Numbered from the stretch's first letter, positions 23,812 to 31,635 are shown. The stretch is DNA of 32,746 bases from Blautia sp. Marseille-P3087 (GCF_900120195.1 NZ_LT635539.1:2304942-2337687), one strand, 5' to 3'. The notes: generated from the letters alone by a model not told the origin. Program-made: numbers and translations.

Positions 23812-24648
23812 TCACAGTTCATCCATATCTCCCCCGCAGATGCGCACCGATATCTCCGTCACATACTCCTCCACCGTCTCCGCCATCAGCTGATCCACCG
23901 TGTAAACTTCCAGGAACTCTTCCGCCAGTGTAATCTGATGTTCATCTGCATAAGCAAGAAGTTTCCGATAAGCCTCCCCGATGTTTCTCCAGTGCCCTTT
24001 AAAATAAGTTGTCAGATATTTCCCCGCAGGCATAAAATGGCAGGACATGCCGCCCGGCTTATGTTTCATCAGCAATATTACGTTGCTGTAATTTGCATAG
24101 ATCTGCCGTCTGACATCTTTTGCATACTGGATGCAACCAATCTCATAACAGATGCTTTTGCTGTTGTTCTCATAAAAATTGATCAGTTCCGCTGTGCGCT
24201 CCGCAAATTCTGATTCCGAAACGTCTAAAAATGCATCAACCATCAGATAATATCTGCCCGGTTTTTCACAGACAAATATTTCATCTTTTTCTTTCTCTAA
24301 ATATGCCCTGATTTTTTTACTTTTTTCTTCCATCCACTGCCTGCGATCCTTTAACAGCCAGATTTTTTCTGCCAGAATCTGTTCCTCTTTTTCAAACAGC
24401 TCCAATAATTTTTCCGGAGTCCGGTCACTTAAAAAGGCCTGGATCTCTTTTAAAGACATACCAAGTTCCTTTAGCATAATGATCGCTTCGAGCACTTCGA
24501 TCTGATGGATCGAATAATAACGGTACTCGTTATCAAGCACGATCTCCGGCGAAAACAAGCCGATCTTATCATAATGAAATAAAGTGTTTTTGGTGACGTG
24601 CATGAGCTTTGCAAGCTCACCAGTTGTCAGATATTGACTTTTGTCCAC
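23812..24648 (-). CDS. MerR-family regulator with effector-binding domain
   Basis: The start is GTG 24648 behind AGGGGAGATTAAAA. The 278 residues begin with TTGELAKLMHVTKNTLFHYD, then KIGLFSPEIVLDNEYRYYSI, the MerR winged helix. A coiled coil follows (about 85-115), then a GyrI-like C-terminal domain (MVDAFLDVSESEFAERTAEL...HQITLAEEFLEVYTVD). This architecture is that of BmrR/TipA-type drug sensors. It is divergent from the MATE pump, with a MerR-type promoter between them, so it probably activates the pump in response to a bound compound. Confidence 0.88.
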   Translation of the reverse strand: MDKSQYLTTGELAKLMHVTKNTLFHYDKIGLFSPEIVLDNEYRYYSIHQIEVLEAIIMLKELGMSLKEIQAFLSDRTPEKLLELFEKEEQILAEKIWLLKDRRQWMEEKSKKIRAYLEKEKDEIFVCEKPGRYYLMVDAFLDVSESEFAERTAELINFYENNSKSICYEIGCIQYAKDVRRQIYANYSNVILLMKHKPGGMSCHFMPAGKYLTTYFKGHWRNIGEAYRKLLAYADEHQITLAEEFLEVYTVDQLMAETVEEYVTEISVRICGGDMDEL

Positions 24649-24676
24649 TTTTAATCTCCCCTCACGAAAAAAGTTC

Positions 24677-24707
24677 TTGACTATATGGTAACAATATAGT
24701 TTATTAT
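24677..24707 (+). promoter_or_regulatory. MerR-type promoter of the MATE pump
   Basis: TTGACT (24677-24682) and TATTAT (24702-24707) are 19 bp apart, the over-long spacing typical of MerR targets. The spacer holds the perfect dyad ACTATAT-ggtaaca-ATATAGT (24680-24700). Confidence 0.85.
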
Positions 24708-24784
24708 AGCATTTGTGTCTCAAAACCGCAATTTCCATCCGCGCTGACACAACATTTAAAAATATTTCAAAGGAGGAACCCCTT

Positions 24785-26113
24785 ATGGCACAGTCCATTG
24801 GTCAGAAATTCACACCTGTCACTTTATTAAAATTCGCATTACCATCCATGGTCATGATGGTACTCATGTCCTGTTATACAATCACGGACGGCATTTTTAT
24901 CTCGCGCTTTCTTGGAGATAATGCGCTGTCCGCAGTCAATATCGTCTATCCGGTCATCAATATCGTACTCGCCATCGGCATCATGCTCGCAACCGGAGGA
25001 AGCGCCGTCGTCGCAAAGAAAATGGGCGAAGGGAAAGACGATGAAGCAAAAGATAACTTTTCCATGCTCGTGTTTACCGGTGTTGTGGCGAGTGTTGTCA
25101 TCCTGATACTGACGATTTTATTTTTAGAACCAATCTGCCGCGCTCTCGGTGCAAATGATTCGTTACTTGCAAACTGCAAGGCATATCTTTTTACCGTTGT
25201 TTTATTTGCCCCGGCGTGCATGCTGCAGAGTCTGTTCCAGACGTTCTTCGTGACAGCGGGAAAACCACACATTGGCATGACGTTAGTCATCAGTGCCGGT
25301 ATCGCAAATGCCGTGTTGGACTATGTATTTTTATCGCCTCTCGGCTTTGGCATTGAGGGTGCCGCCTTAGCTACCGGTATCGGTCAGCTCATCCCGGCAG
25401 TCGTGGGACTCTTCTACTTTTTCTTTGTCAAGGGAGATCTTTATTTTACAAAATTTCATTTTCATGGAAGTGTCCTTTCCGCTGCAAGTTTTAACGGTGC
25501 ATCCGAAATGGTGACAAACATTGCAAACGCCGTGATCACTTATGCATTCAATAAGATCATGCTGCGCCTTGCCGGCGAAAACGGTGTTGCCGCAATCTCG
25601 ATACTGCTTTATTCCCAATTTTTATTTAATGCGCTTTTTCTCGGATTTTCCATGGGTGTTGCACCTGTGATCAGTTACAATTACGGTGCAAAAAATACAG
25701 GCGGACTGAAAAGCGTCTGCAAAATCTGCAGACGCTTCGTGATCGTTTCTTCTATTATAATTACTATTTGCTGTAACCTGCTCTCCGAGCCGATCGTACT
25801 TTTGTTTGTCGGTGGAAAAACAGCGACTTATGACCTTGCCGTCAGCGGTTTTTCGGTATTCTGTGTGACCTTTTTGTTCAGCGGATATAACATTTTTTCA
25901 TCCGCTCTCTTTACGGCACTCTCAGACGGAAAAACCTCAGCGGTCATATCCTTTACAAGAACCTTTGTTTTTATCCTGCTGTCACTCCTCACACTGCCAG
26001 CCATTTGGGGGGTGACCGGTGTGTGGCTTGCAATCCCGGTGGCAGAGTTTGTGACACTGTTTTTATCGATTTTTTTTCAGCGGCGCAAACGGACGGTTTA
26101 TCATTACGCCTGA
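24785..26113 (+). CDS. MATE-family multidrug efflux transporter
   Basis: ATG 24785 with AAGGAGGAACCCCTT gives 442 residues with about 12 membrane helices. The FALPSMVMMVLMSCYTITDG segment near the N-terminus and the repeated half (ASFNGASEMVTNIANAVITY) fit the MATE two-bundle fold. These pumps extrude cationic drugs or metabolites using Na+ or H+. Regulation by the divergent MerR protein is strongly suggested. The IS1634-family terminus lies only 20 bp after the stop, leaving no room for a terminator. Confidence 0.9.
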   Translation: MAQSIGQKFTPVTLLKFALPSMVMMVLMSCYTITDGIFISRFLGDNALSAVNIVYPVINIVLAIGIMLATGGSAVVAKKMGEGKDDEAKDNFSMLVFTGVVASVVILILTILFLEPICRALGANDSLLANCKAYLFTVVLFAPACMLQSLFQTFFVTAGKPHIGMTLVISAGIANAVLDYVFLSPLGFGIEGAALATGIGQLIPAVVGLFYFFFVKGDLYFTKFHFHGSVLSAASFNGASEMVTNIANAVITYAFNKIMLRLAGENGVAAISILLYSQFLFNALFLGFSMGVAPVISYNYGAKNTGGLKSVCKICRRFVIVSSIIITICCNLLSEPIVLLFVGGKTATYDLAVSGFSVFCVTFLFSGYNIFSSALFTALSDGKTSAVISFTRTFVFILLSLLTLPAIWGVTGVWLAIPVAEFVTLFLSIFFQRRKRTVYHYA

Positions 26114-26133
26114 GCAGCCGCTTTCTTTCCAAC

Positions 26134-27902
26134 CTGGATTCTCGGATTAACATGACGAGGTTGGTGCCTCAACTCCGAGTGCTTCATAAATCTCAGCCTG
26201 CTTGACAAGCATTTCACCAATTCTTAGCGAATGATTTGCATCCTCAAAGCATTCCAAGACGTCAAGTTTATCAAGCAGTGACTGCATTGTGTAATTATTA
26301 TATAAACCTGATTCCTTCATCTTGTGGTCAAGATGAGAGATTAGAATTAATGCCACAAATTCGGTGAAAATTTTACCATCAAGTCCCTTTTCGCTTGATA
26401 CTAAGAGTCGTCTCATGTTTAAGCGCTCTTTGATGTTTCCAAATGCTTTTTCTACCACGTCCTTCATTCTGTAAAGATGAAGTGCTGTGAAAGCATCCAT
26501 GGTCTCATTTGTTATAAGCGCAAAGTATCCCAGATATTTTCTGGCTTCCTTTATTGCATCTTCTTTGTAATAAACCTGACGGCCACGCTTTGGCGTAGTC
26601 TTCACTTCGAAGAACTGTTCATAGGCTTTCCTGTGGCTTTCCACAGGATTGTCTTCTAACAGCTCTCTACACAGACCGGCGATACGTTTATCAAAGGCCT
26701 GTTCATCTTCAGCGCCTTTTTCGATGCTGTAGTAATAGTGGATGTAGATCCTTCGTTTATCTTTGATCACATCACCTTTGTACGGTCGCTCCTGAGTATA
26801 ATCCCATTCAGTTTGAACCGTATAACCATAGGTTTCGATGCTTTCATCATAATTGGTAAACATACGGATATCATCATATATCGCATCAAGATTACTCTTG
26901 ATGAACTTTAGTGAAAGCTTTACACCTACTAAGAATTTCACATGTTCACGATAAAGACCATTGATGTTATCTTCAGAGTAGAAGCCTCTGTCCATAACAA
27001 ACTTGGTCTTACCGAAGCCAAGTATATCAAGATCTTCCAAAAGATGTTTAACTGTTTTGGAATCCGGTATGTTGCCGGCAAGTTTACGGTAATAGAAAGG
27101 GAGCCCTGATTCTTCTCCGAAAACCAGCAACAGGTTAAGTTGTGGGAGCTTATCATCTTCCTTGTTCTTACCATACTGTACCTGGGCAAGGGTTTCTGAA
27201 TAACTTGATATACTGGTACTGTCATATGCCCAGTATTCATCGTCAACGCGCCTTTTGCCCTGCAGCCTGAAGAACTTATTTATCTGTTCATCCGTAATGG
27301 ATGAGAAGAACTCACTGCTTCTGGGCGAACTGATATCGGCACCATAAGGGTGTTTATGAGTAAAGTTCCATTTTTCAAAACGATACAGTGGATTGTTATC
27401 CTCAAGTATCAGATAGTAAGCAATTGATAAAAGTTTTTTATAGGAATCTGGAAAGCATACCTTTAAATCAGCTGTAAGTCCAAGTTCATCGGCCAACTTA
27501 TCAAACATATATGTTGCGCCATAGTAGAGGTGTTTTGTCTCACAAATGGGTTTAGGACCGCGTTTTGAAACCGGATAATCTGTGGGTTCTTCTTTTTTTC
27601 TGGATCTGCCACGGGTAGGAATAATCTCTTTTGTTGCAGGATCAACCTTTCCGACACATACACGCTTGGCACGTGACTGTTGCTTTTCTTTATCCCAGTA
27701 ATACTGGGTCTCATATGCATATGTGATACCGGTTCTTTTATCAGTTTGAGTAACAATTGCCATAATTCACCTCGTCATGTTTGTGTTAATATTATAAAAC
27801 ATGACGATGAAAACGTCAAGTAAAAAGTGGCAAAAAATCAGAAAAATCAAGGGTTTGCGGCAATTCGTGACGTGGTATCCTCGTCACGTTTCCGAGAATC
27901 CA
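26134..27902 (-). mobile_element. IS1634-family insertion sequence
   Basis: Ends: TGGATTCTCGGATTAACATG and onward (26134) and its inverted counterpart TGGATTCTCGGAAACGTGAC reading in from 27902; both continue to GACGAGG. About 24 of 27 positions match. AACC precedes both ends, which may add to the repeat. It encodes one full transposase. Its two outer flanks do not match each other as a target duplication. Confidence 0.85.
26147..27763 (-). CDS. IS1634-family (IS4-group) transposase
   Basis: The 538-residue protein is full length. It has the IS1634-type N-terminus (YAYETQYYWDKEKQQSRAKR) and DDE residues in YDSTSISSYSE, FVMDRGFYSEDN and the Y-(2)-R-(3)-E-like block VVEKAFGNIKERLNMRRLL. Its last codons (APTSSC) lie in the inverted repeat, and its ribosome site GAGGTG lies in the other one. 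It appears intact, so it may still move. Confidence 0.92.
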   Translation of the reverse strand: MAIVTQTDKRTGITYAYETQYYWDKEKQQSRAKRVCVGKVDPATKEIIPTRGRSRKKEEPTDYPVSKRGPKPICETKHLYYGATYMFDKLADELGLTADLKVCFPDSYKKLLSIAYYLILEDNNPLYRFEKWNFTHKHPYGADISSPRSSEFFSSITDEQINKFFRLQGKRRVDDEYWAYDSTSISSYSETLAQVQYGKNKEDDKLPQLNLLLVFGEESGLPFYYRKLAGNIPDSKTVKHLLEDLDILGFGKTKFVMDRGFYSEDNINGLYREHVKFLVGVKLSLKFIKSNLDAIYDDIRMFTNYDESIETYGYTVQTEWDYTQERPYKGDVIKDKRRIYIHYYYSIEKGAEDEQAFDKRIAGLCRELLEDNPVESHRKAYEQFFEVKTTPKRGRQVYYKEDAIKEARKYLGYFALITNETMDAFTALHLYRMKDVVEKAFGNIKERLNMRRLLVSSEKGLDGKIFTEFVALILISHLDHKMKESGLYNNYTMQSLLDKLDVLECFEDANHSLRIGEMLVKQAEIYEALGVEAPTSSC

Positions 27903-28156
27903 GGTTCTATGAGTGCAAACACGCGCAGTAAGGTATCCGCAGAAGGAACTCCATACTTTAAGTCCAGCATTTTTTCAAAATAAGGTTCTTGAAGCTTCAT
28001 AAAGAACGCCATATTTTCTGCATCAGTATAACCACATAAAACAGCATAAATGCTCATAACGATAATGTTTCCAAGGTCATGTCTTAACCCTCGGTTATCC
28101 CTTTTATCTGCCAGCTCTGAAAAATATAATTTCATTTCCATCATAAAAATCACCAC
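27903..28156 (-). pseudogene. ISAs1-family transposase, N-terminal part
   Basis: MEMKLYFSELADKRDNRGLR, then HDLGNIIVMSIYAVLCGYTD and LLRVFALIEP is the DDE_Tnp_1-associated N-terminal domain of ISAs1 transposases. The reading is interrupted after IEP by the IS1634-family end. The other part lies at 22472-23386. Confidence 0.88.
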
Positions 28157-28205
28157 TTTTCTTTTATTATAATGGAAAAGTGATGATTTGGATACTAATT
28201 ATTTT

Positions 28206-29162
28206 TTATGCGGTTGCCCTGTGACTTATATAGCGTCGAATTGTAAGATATATTCCTTGTAAAATTAACCAAAAGAACAACAGATTTATTGATAATGCTT
28301 TTTTAATTACTTCTCCAAAATAAATGATGACAGCCGCACTTGTCAGTATCATCAGTAGGGTAATAACATCCCAACAGTTTTTCTTATATAATTCTATAAC
28401 CTTTATTTCTATCAGTATTGCCAGTATCCCTGTCCCTGCCACACATATTCCAACAACCAATATCATCAATAACCAATATATGATTCCGGCTATAATCTCA
28501 TTTGGAATTTTTGTGCTGATTTGTGCCACAGATTGCCCGGCATCAATCGTCCAACCGATAAAAGTTTGTATGAATGATGCTGCATCATGGAAGAATGATT
28601 TGCAATCAGAAAGGAACACATCTGACTGTACTGCCTGAAAAAGAGTGGTTGTCAGCGAATACCATGCAAGAAGGAACAAGGTTGTTTGGAACATTACCGT
28701 TTTTGCTTTATATTGTCCTGCAAGTTGCTCTTTTTGTGTTTCGTATCTTGCTTTTGCATTCTGATAGGCTGTCCGGTCACAGGCTTCGCATTTTTTATAG
28801 AGTACCGGCTTTTCTACCGGTATCTCTACGATTTTCTGATGTGTCCGGGCATAATCCCGTTGTTGTGTTAAGCATCGTATTTTATCTTGACATTCCTCTA
28901 TCGTGACGTTTGCGCTTCGCAGCTTCTCTTTCTCGCTCCGCAATGCTCTGTCTGCCAGCTTCAAGTCGTTCTTTAATGCTTGAATATTCCCGGCTCTGTT
29001 CTCTTTGTTTAATTTCTCGTTCAAGGTCAGAGATTCGTTGAGCTGCGTCTTCAGTTCCACGATAAGCTGGTCTTTCTGTTCCAACTCTTCTTGTATCTCC
29101 TCGGTCAAGAGCAGAAGTTCTTCCAACTGTTCGGCGTTCTTTAATTCTCTGGATTCGTTCAT
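28206..29162 (-). CDS. DUF6040-like coiled-coil membrane protein
   Basis: The 318 residues start with a long coiled coil (1-140), contain CEACDRTAYQNAKARYETQK, then about four membrane helices (about 155-310). It resembles DUF6040 proteins that sit beside MobA/MobL relaxases; its role in mobilization is not known. The first 281 bp overlap the relaxase 3' end in another frame. Its last codons (HRATA and stop) come from the ISAs1 inverted repeat; removing ISAs1 and one target copy restores QDTD-stop. So the natural C-terminus was replaced by five residues, probably harmlessly. Confidence 0.75.
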   Translation of the reverse strand: MNESRELKNAEQLEELLLLTEEIQEELEQKDQLIVELKTQLNESLTLNEKLNKENRAGNIQALKNDLKLADRALRSEKEKLRSANVTIEECQDKIRCLTQQRDYARTHQKIVEIPVEKPVLYKKCEACDRTAYQNAKARYETQKEQLAGQYKAKTVMFQTTLFLLAWYSLTTTLFQAVQSDVFLSDCKSFFHDAASFIQTFIGWTIDAGQSVAQISTKIPNEIIAGIIYWLLMILVVGICVAGTGILAILIEIKVIELYKKNCWDVITLLMILTSAAVIIYFGEVIKKALSINLLFFWLILQGIYLTIRRYISHRATA

Positions 29163-30603
29163 CTATATCACGTCCTTTCTCTACCTGCTGTTCCAGTTCA
29201 GCAATTCGGTGTTCTGTTTCAGTAATAAACTGTTTTCGCTGTTCAGCTTCTGTGCCAATATCTGCCATTGCTGATTTTCGTTTTCCAAAAGTTCTATCTT
29301 CGTTTTCTGTTCTTCCATCTTGGAAAGTAGTTCCTCGGTATTTGGCAAAATGTTGAGCAGCTCGGATAACTCGCTGTTTAATTTTTGCAATTTCTGATTC
29401 TGTTCCTGCATAAGAGAGAGTTGGGTGTCCCGGTTCTGCATTTCCAGAAGCATTTCTGCCATTAAGGTCTGCTGTTCTTCGATTTGCCCAATCATGGACT
29501 CCATTAAGGGTATAATTTCCCGGCTTTCTTCTAATGTCATTTAATCGCTCCTTCCATAATGATAATGCACCTGATACTTTCCCAAAGGTGTCCAGTATCT
29601 TTTGCAATAACGTGTTTTGTTGTTTTATGATTTGATTTTCCGCTACTTTCCACGAACCTTTTATTTCCTGCCCGGCAAGAAACTTTTGTTCAATCTTTCT
29701 TGCGTCAGCACCTTCATGGATGGTAGGAATCTGGAGTTTTCCCTGCTTTTCGTAAGAACGGTGATCGACCTGATTATGCAAAGGCAGATGTTCATTACAC
29801 ACCTTTGCCCACTCGCTCCGCCACAGTTCACAGTTTTTTGGATTGTTCCATCCCGTAGCATCGGTCAGTACCCGTTTCCATTGCAGGCGGTTTCTTGCAC
29901 CAATCTTCTGGATTCCGTTTTCATCTAATACAGGGATACGGATTCCATGACGGTCAGGGTTTTTCTTATCCTGCCACCAGTTCGGATGGGATTCATCAAT
30001 CACGATATTTCCGCTTTTATCTCTGACAAAATCCCAATCTTTGACTTCTTTCTTCCCCCAAGAATGATCCGGGTTAAAAGGGCGCATTGTCAGAAGCAGA
30101 TGGACATGAGGATTGCCATCCCCTTTGTCGTGGATACTCCAATCAGCACACATTCCCTTATCCACAAATGTTTTTTTGATATAGTCGGCTGTATATTGAA
30201 TCTGTTCCTGTCTGCTCCATTCTTTGGGGAGGGCAAATTCAAATGACCTGCCAAGTTGGGCATCTGCACTTTTTTCAATCTTCAATACCTCATTCCATAA
30301 CCGTTGTTTCTGAAATGTGATTTTAAATTTTTCTAAAGCAGCTTCTTTATCTTCTGACCTTTTGTATCGGACAGATTTTTGAAAGCGTTTTATATTTTCT
30401 TCTGGTACTATCTGCCATTCAGGAGGTGCGTTTTCGCACATCATCAGACTGGTGTAGACCACTTCTTTTTTAGAAGTGTAATAACTGATTCGCCCGGTTT
30501 CCTCGTTTTTCATCACATCCCCATTGAGATATGCGGAAGCGGAGATAACAGATTTCCCTTTACTTCGTCCGACTATTTTGATTGTGTAATGAAAAATCGC
30601 CAT
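28882..30603 (-). CDS. mobA: MobA/MobL-family relaxase
   Basis: ATG 30603, with AAAGGGGGA upstream, gives 573 residues; the longer frame to 30651 lacks a ribosome site. MAIFHYTIKIVGRSKGKSVI then SASAYLNGD is the family N-terminus with the active-site Tyr region. NPHVHLLLTMRPF (164-176) is the metal-binding His motif, and FALPKEWSRQEQIQYTADYI is typical. The C-terminal third is highly charged and shares its DNA with two other reading frames. It would nick the oriT at about 30880 and needs a helper channel. Confidence 0.9.
   Translation of the reverse strand: MAIFHYTIKIVGRSKGKSVISASAYLNGDVMKNEETGRISYYTSKKEVVYTSLMMCENAPPEWQIVPEENIKRFQKSVRYKRSEDKEAALEKFKITFQKQRLWNEVLKIEKSADAQLGRSFEFALPKEWSRQEQIQYTADYIKKTFVDKGMCADWSIHDKGDGNPHVHLLLTMRPFNPDHSWGKKEVKDWDFVRDKSGNIVIDESHPNWWQDKKNPDRHGIRIPVLDENGIQKIGARNRLQWKRVLTDATGWNNPKNCELWRSEWAKVCNEHLPLHNQVDHRSYEKQGKLQIPTIHEGADARKIEQKFLAGQEIKGSWKVAENQIIKQQNTLLQKILDTFGKVSGALSLWKERLNDIRRKPGNYTLNGVHDWANRRTADLNGRNASGNAEPGHPTLSYAGTESEIAKIKQRVIRAAQHFAKYRGTTFQDGRTENEDRTFGKRKSAMADIGTEAEQRKQFITETEHRIAELEQQVEKGRDIDERIQRIKERRTVGRTSALDRGDTRRVGTERPAYRGTEDAAQRISDLEREIKQREQSREYSSIKERLEAGRQSIAEREREAAKRKRHDRGMSR
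29181..29540 (-). CDS. Coiled-coil protein nested inside the relaxase gene
   Basis: This 119-residue ORF, MTLEESREIIPLMESMIGQI and onward, lies wholly within the relaxase gene on the same strand in another frame. It shares its phase with the DUF6040-like gene, which starts 18 bp after its stop. GAAGGAGCGATTAA precedes the ATG. The product is a continuous Leu/Gln/Glu-rich coiled coil with heptads. The ribosome site, heptads and tandem position argue for real translation; an alternative-frame artefact remains possible. Confidence 0.6.
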   Translation of the reverse strand: MTLEESREIIPLMESMIGQIEEQQTLMAEMLLEMQNRDTQLSLMQEQNQKLQKLNSELSELLNILPNTEELLSKMEEQKTKIELLENENQQWQILAQKLNSENSLLLKQNTELLNWNSR

Positions 30604-30932
30604 GTCTGGATTCCCCCTTTCTGCACATCCGGCATAGATTTCCGGCAACATTGCTTTCAGTTTTAGAAAAAGCAGTATTGCCGGAACGCCCTCTGCGTAA
30701 GAGTGCCCTGCGCATAGCAGCCTGCATGGAATGCGCCCCTCTGGCGAAGAGTGCCTCCTGCGGCATGAGCAGGTCTGGCTGAAAGCCCCGCCGACGGAAC
30801 GAGCCCGGCAAGCGTGAGCGAAGACCGGTTGCCACTTGTGGCAAACTTATTGGGACGACCTCTGGTTGTCCATAAGTGCGCCCTTCATGAAAAAGCAATG
30901 AAGGGAATGAAAAACTCATCCCCCCCCCGCCA
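30604..30932. other. Origin-of-transfer region between relaxase and DUF3847 genes
   Basis: No gene is supported in these 329 bases. The left part is GC-rich with several short repeats (GAGTGCC, GAATGCGCCCCTC); the right part holds the oriT structures, and a run of nine C (30920-30928) lies just after the DUF3847 gene's end. Confidence 0.6.
30829..30905 (+). other. Putative oriT with IncQ-like nick core
   Basis: In order: palindrome TTGCCACTTGTGGCAA (30829-30844); imperfect inverted repeat GGACGACC (30853-30860) / GGTTGTCC (30864-30871); TAAGTGCGCCCT (30873-30884), which matches the nick-region core of RSF1010/R1162 (IncQ MobA); and hairpin CCCTTCAT...ATGAAGGG (30881-30888 / 30898-30905). An inverted repeat directly before the core is the known IncQ oriT layout. 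Confidence 0.8.
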
Positions 30933-31247
30933 TTACACTTCCTCCATATCGGTATGTGTTTCTTTCTGCATTGCCTTTGAAAAAAATTTCCCATTGGCTT
31001 CCTGCTTTTTCAGAAAACCAATCAGCTTTGGGATGTCCTCTTCCTCGATAGGCGCACCGAGAACGGATTCCACCGCACCGCCAACCTGACAGAGCCTATG
31101 GGTTCGTTTTTTACTTTCTTCGGCTTTCTTTCGTTTCAGAAGTTCTTTCTTCTGTGCTGCATATCGTTTTGCTTTTTCAAGGCTTTCCTGTTCCTTCTTT
31201 TCCATTTCAAGCATTCGTTCTTCATAACTTTTTGTTGATTTTGCCAT
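30933..31247 (-). CDS. DUF3847-family mobilization accessory protein
   Basis: The 104 residues MAKSTKSYEERMLEMEKKEQ, then a Lys/Glu-rich helix and KKRTHRLCQVGGAVESVLGA and PIEEEDIPKLIGFLKKQEAN match DUF3847. These proteins lie next to MobA/MobL relaxases and oriT and are thought to be MobC-like nicking accessories. It lies on the other side of oriT from the relaxase and is co-directional with it. The upstream ribosome site is AAGAAAGGGGA. Confidence 0.82.
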   Translation of the reverse strand: MAKSTKSYEERMLEMEKKEQESLEKAKRYAAQKKELLKRKKAEESKKRTHRLCQVGGAVESVLGAPIEEEDIPKLIGFLKKQEANGKFFSKAMQKETHTDMEEV

Positions 31248-31286
31248 GATTACATTCCCCTTTCTTTTACAAACATAAGTTCTCGG

Positions 31287-31390
31287 TTGCGTATCAGAAG
31301 AAGCACATGGTATAATCTTCTTGCGTGTAGGTATATCATGGCTTCGGTCTGATAGAACCTTTGGCGGTTTCTTTGGAAGCCGCCTTTTTA
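31287..31390 (+). ncRNA. Predicted antisense RNA between xis and DUF3847 genes
   Basis: On the plus strand there is a promoter TTGCGT (31287-31292), 18 bp, TATAAT (31311-31316). About 45 bases later comes a strong terminator: GGCGGTTTC (31363-31371) pairing with GAAGCCGCC (31376-31384), then TTTTTAATTT. The transcript would be about 65-75 bases from about 31323. No ORF lies inside. All flanking genes are on the minus strand, so the RNA is antisense to the xis-DUF3847-relaxase message. Confidence 0.6.
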
Positions 31391-31618
31391 ATTTGCCGCA
31401 GTTCTTGTTACGGCTTTTACATTTCCTCTATCCCTCAAATCACGACCTTCATTCGCTTCCATAAACATTTCCAGAATATCGGTTTTAATCAGGACTTTGC
31501 GACCAACCTTTAATACTGGAAGTTTCTTCCATTCTACAAGCTGTCTTAAGGTGTTTCTGCCGATTCCCGTATAGTCAGCAGCTTCTTCGATGGATAATGC
31601 AATTTTTCTTTGCGTCAT
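31388..31618 (-). CDS. xis: Excisionase-like helix-turn-helix protein
   Basis: The 76 residues MTQRKIALSIEEAADYTGIG, then RNTLRQLVEWKKLPVLKVGR and KVLIKTDILEMFMEANEG are of the Tn916 Xis/HTH_17 type, with a winged helix at 7-55. It would direct excision with the tyrosine integrase at 32506, and may also regulate. TAAGGAGG precedes the ATG. It is divergent from the XRE gene, and a TTGCA-N3-TGCAA site lies 18 bp before its start. Confidence 0.85.
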   Translation of the reverse strand: MTQRKIALSIEEAADYTGIGRNTLRQLVEWKKLPVLKVGRKVLIKTDILEMFMEANEGRDLRDRGNVKAVTRTAAN

Positions 31619-31635
31619 ATAATCACCTCCTTATA

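Larger units (their letters stand above)
23387..27902. mobile_element. 4.5-kb insert in ISAs1: lipoprotein stub, MerR, MATE, IS1634-family element
   Basis: GGTTCTAT occurs at 23379-23386 and again at 27903-27910, i.e. on both sides of the insert, as expected for an 8-bp target duplication inside the ISAs1 transposase. The right end is the outer terminus of the IS1634-family element; the left end (TCTGCTTTATCAGC) is not an IS terminus that I can recognise and cuts a lipoprotein gene. Confidence 0.7.
22415..28221 (-). mobile_element. ISAs1-family element split by a 4.5-kb insert
   Basis: The left end CAGGGCAACCGCATAAAAAA (22415 on) is repeated inverted at the right end (reading in from 28221), at least 22 bp identical. 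Both ends carry the 10-bp target duplication TGACTTATAT, matching the 8-10 bp known for ISAs1. The transposase is in two pieces (22472-23386 and 27903-28156), same strand and phase-compatible. A hairpin at 28149-28187 before the transposase and one at 22430-22473 after it are typical IS insulators. Confidence 0.9.

Noticed and set aside
30560..30994. A 144-residue minus-strand ORF across the oriT region
   Set aside because: It overlaps the DUF3847 stop, a run of nine C and the oriT palindromes, ending in the relaxase start. The protein is Arg-rich without domain features; better explained as non-coding oriT sequence.
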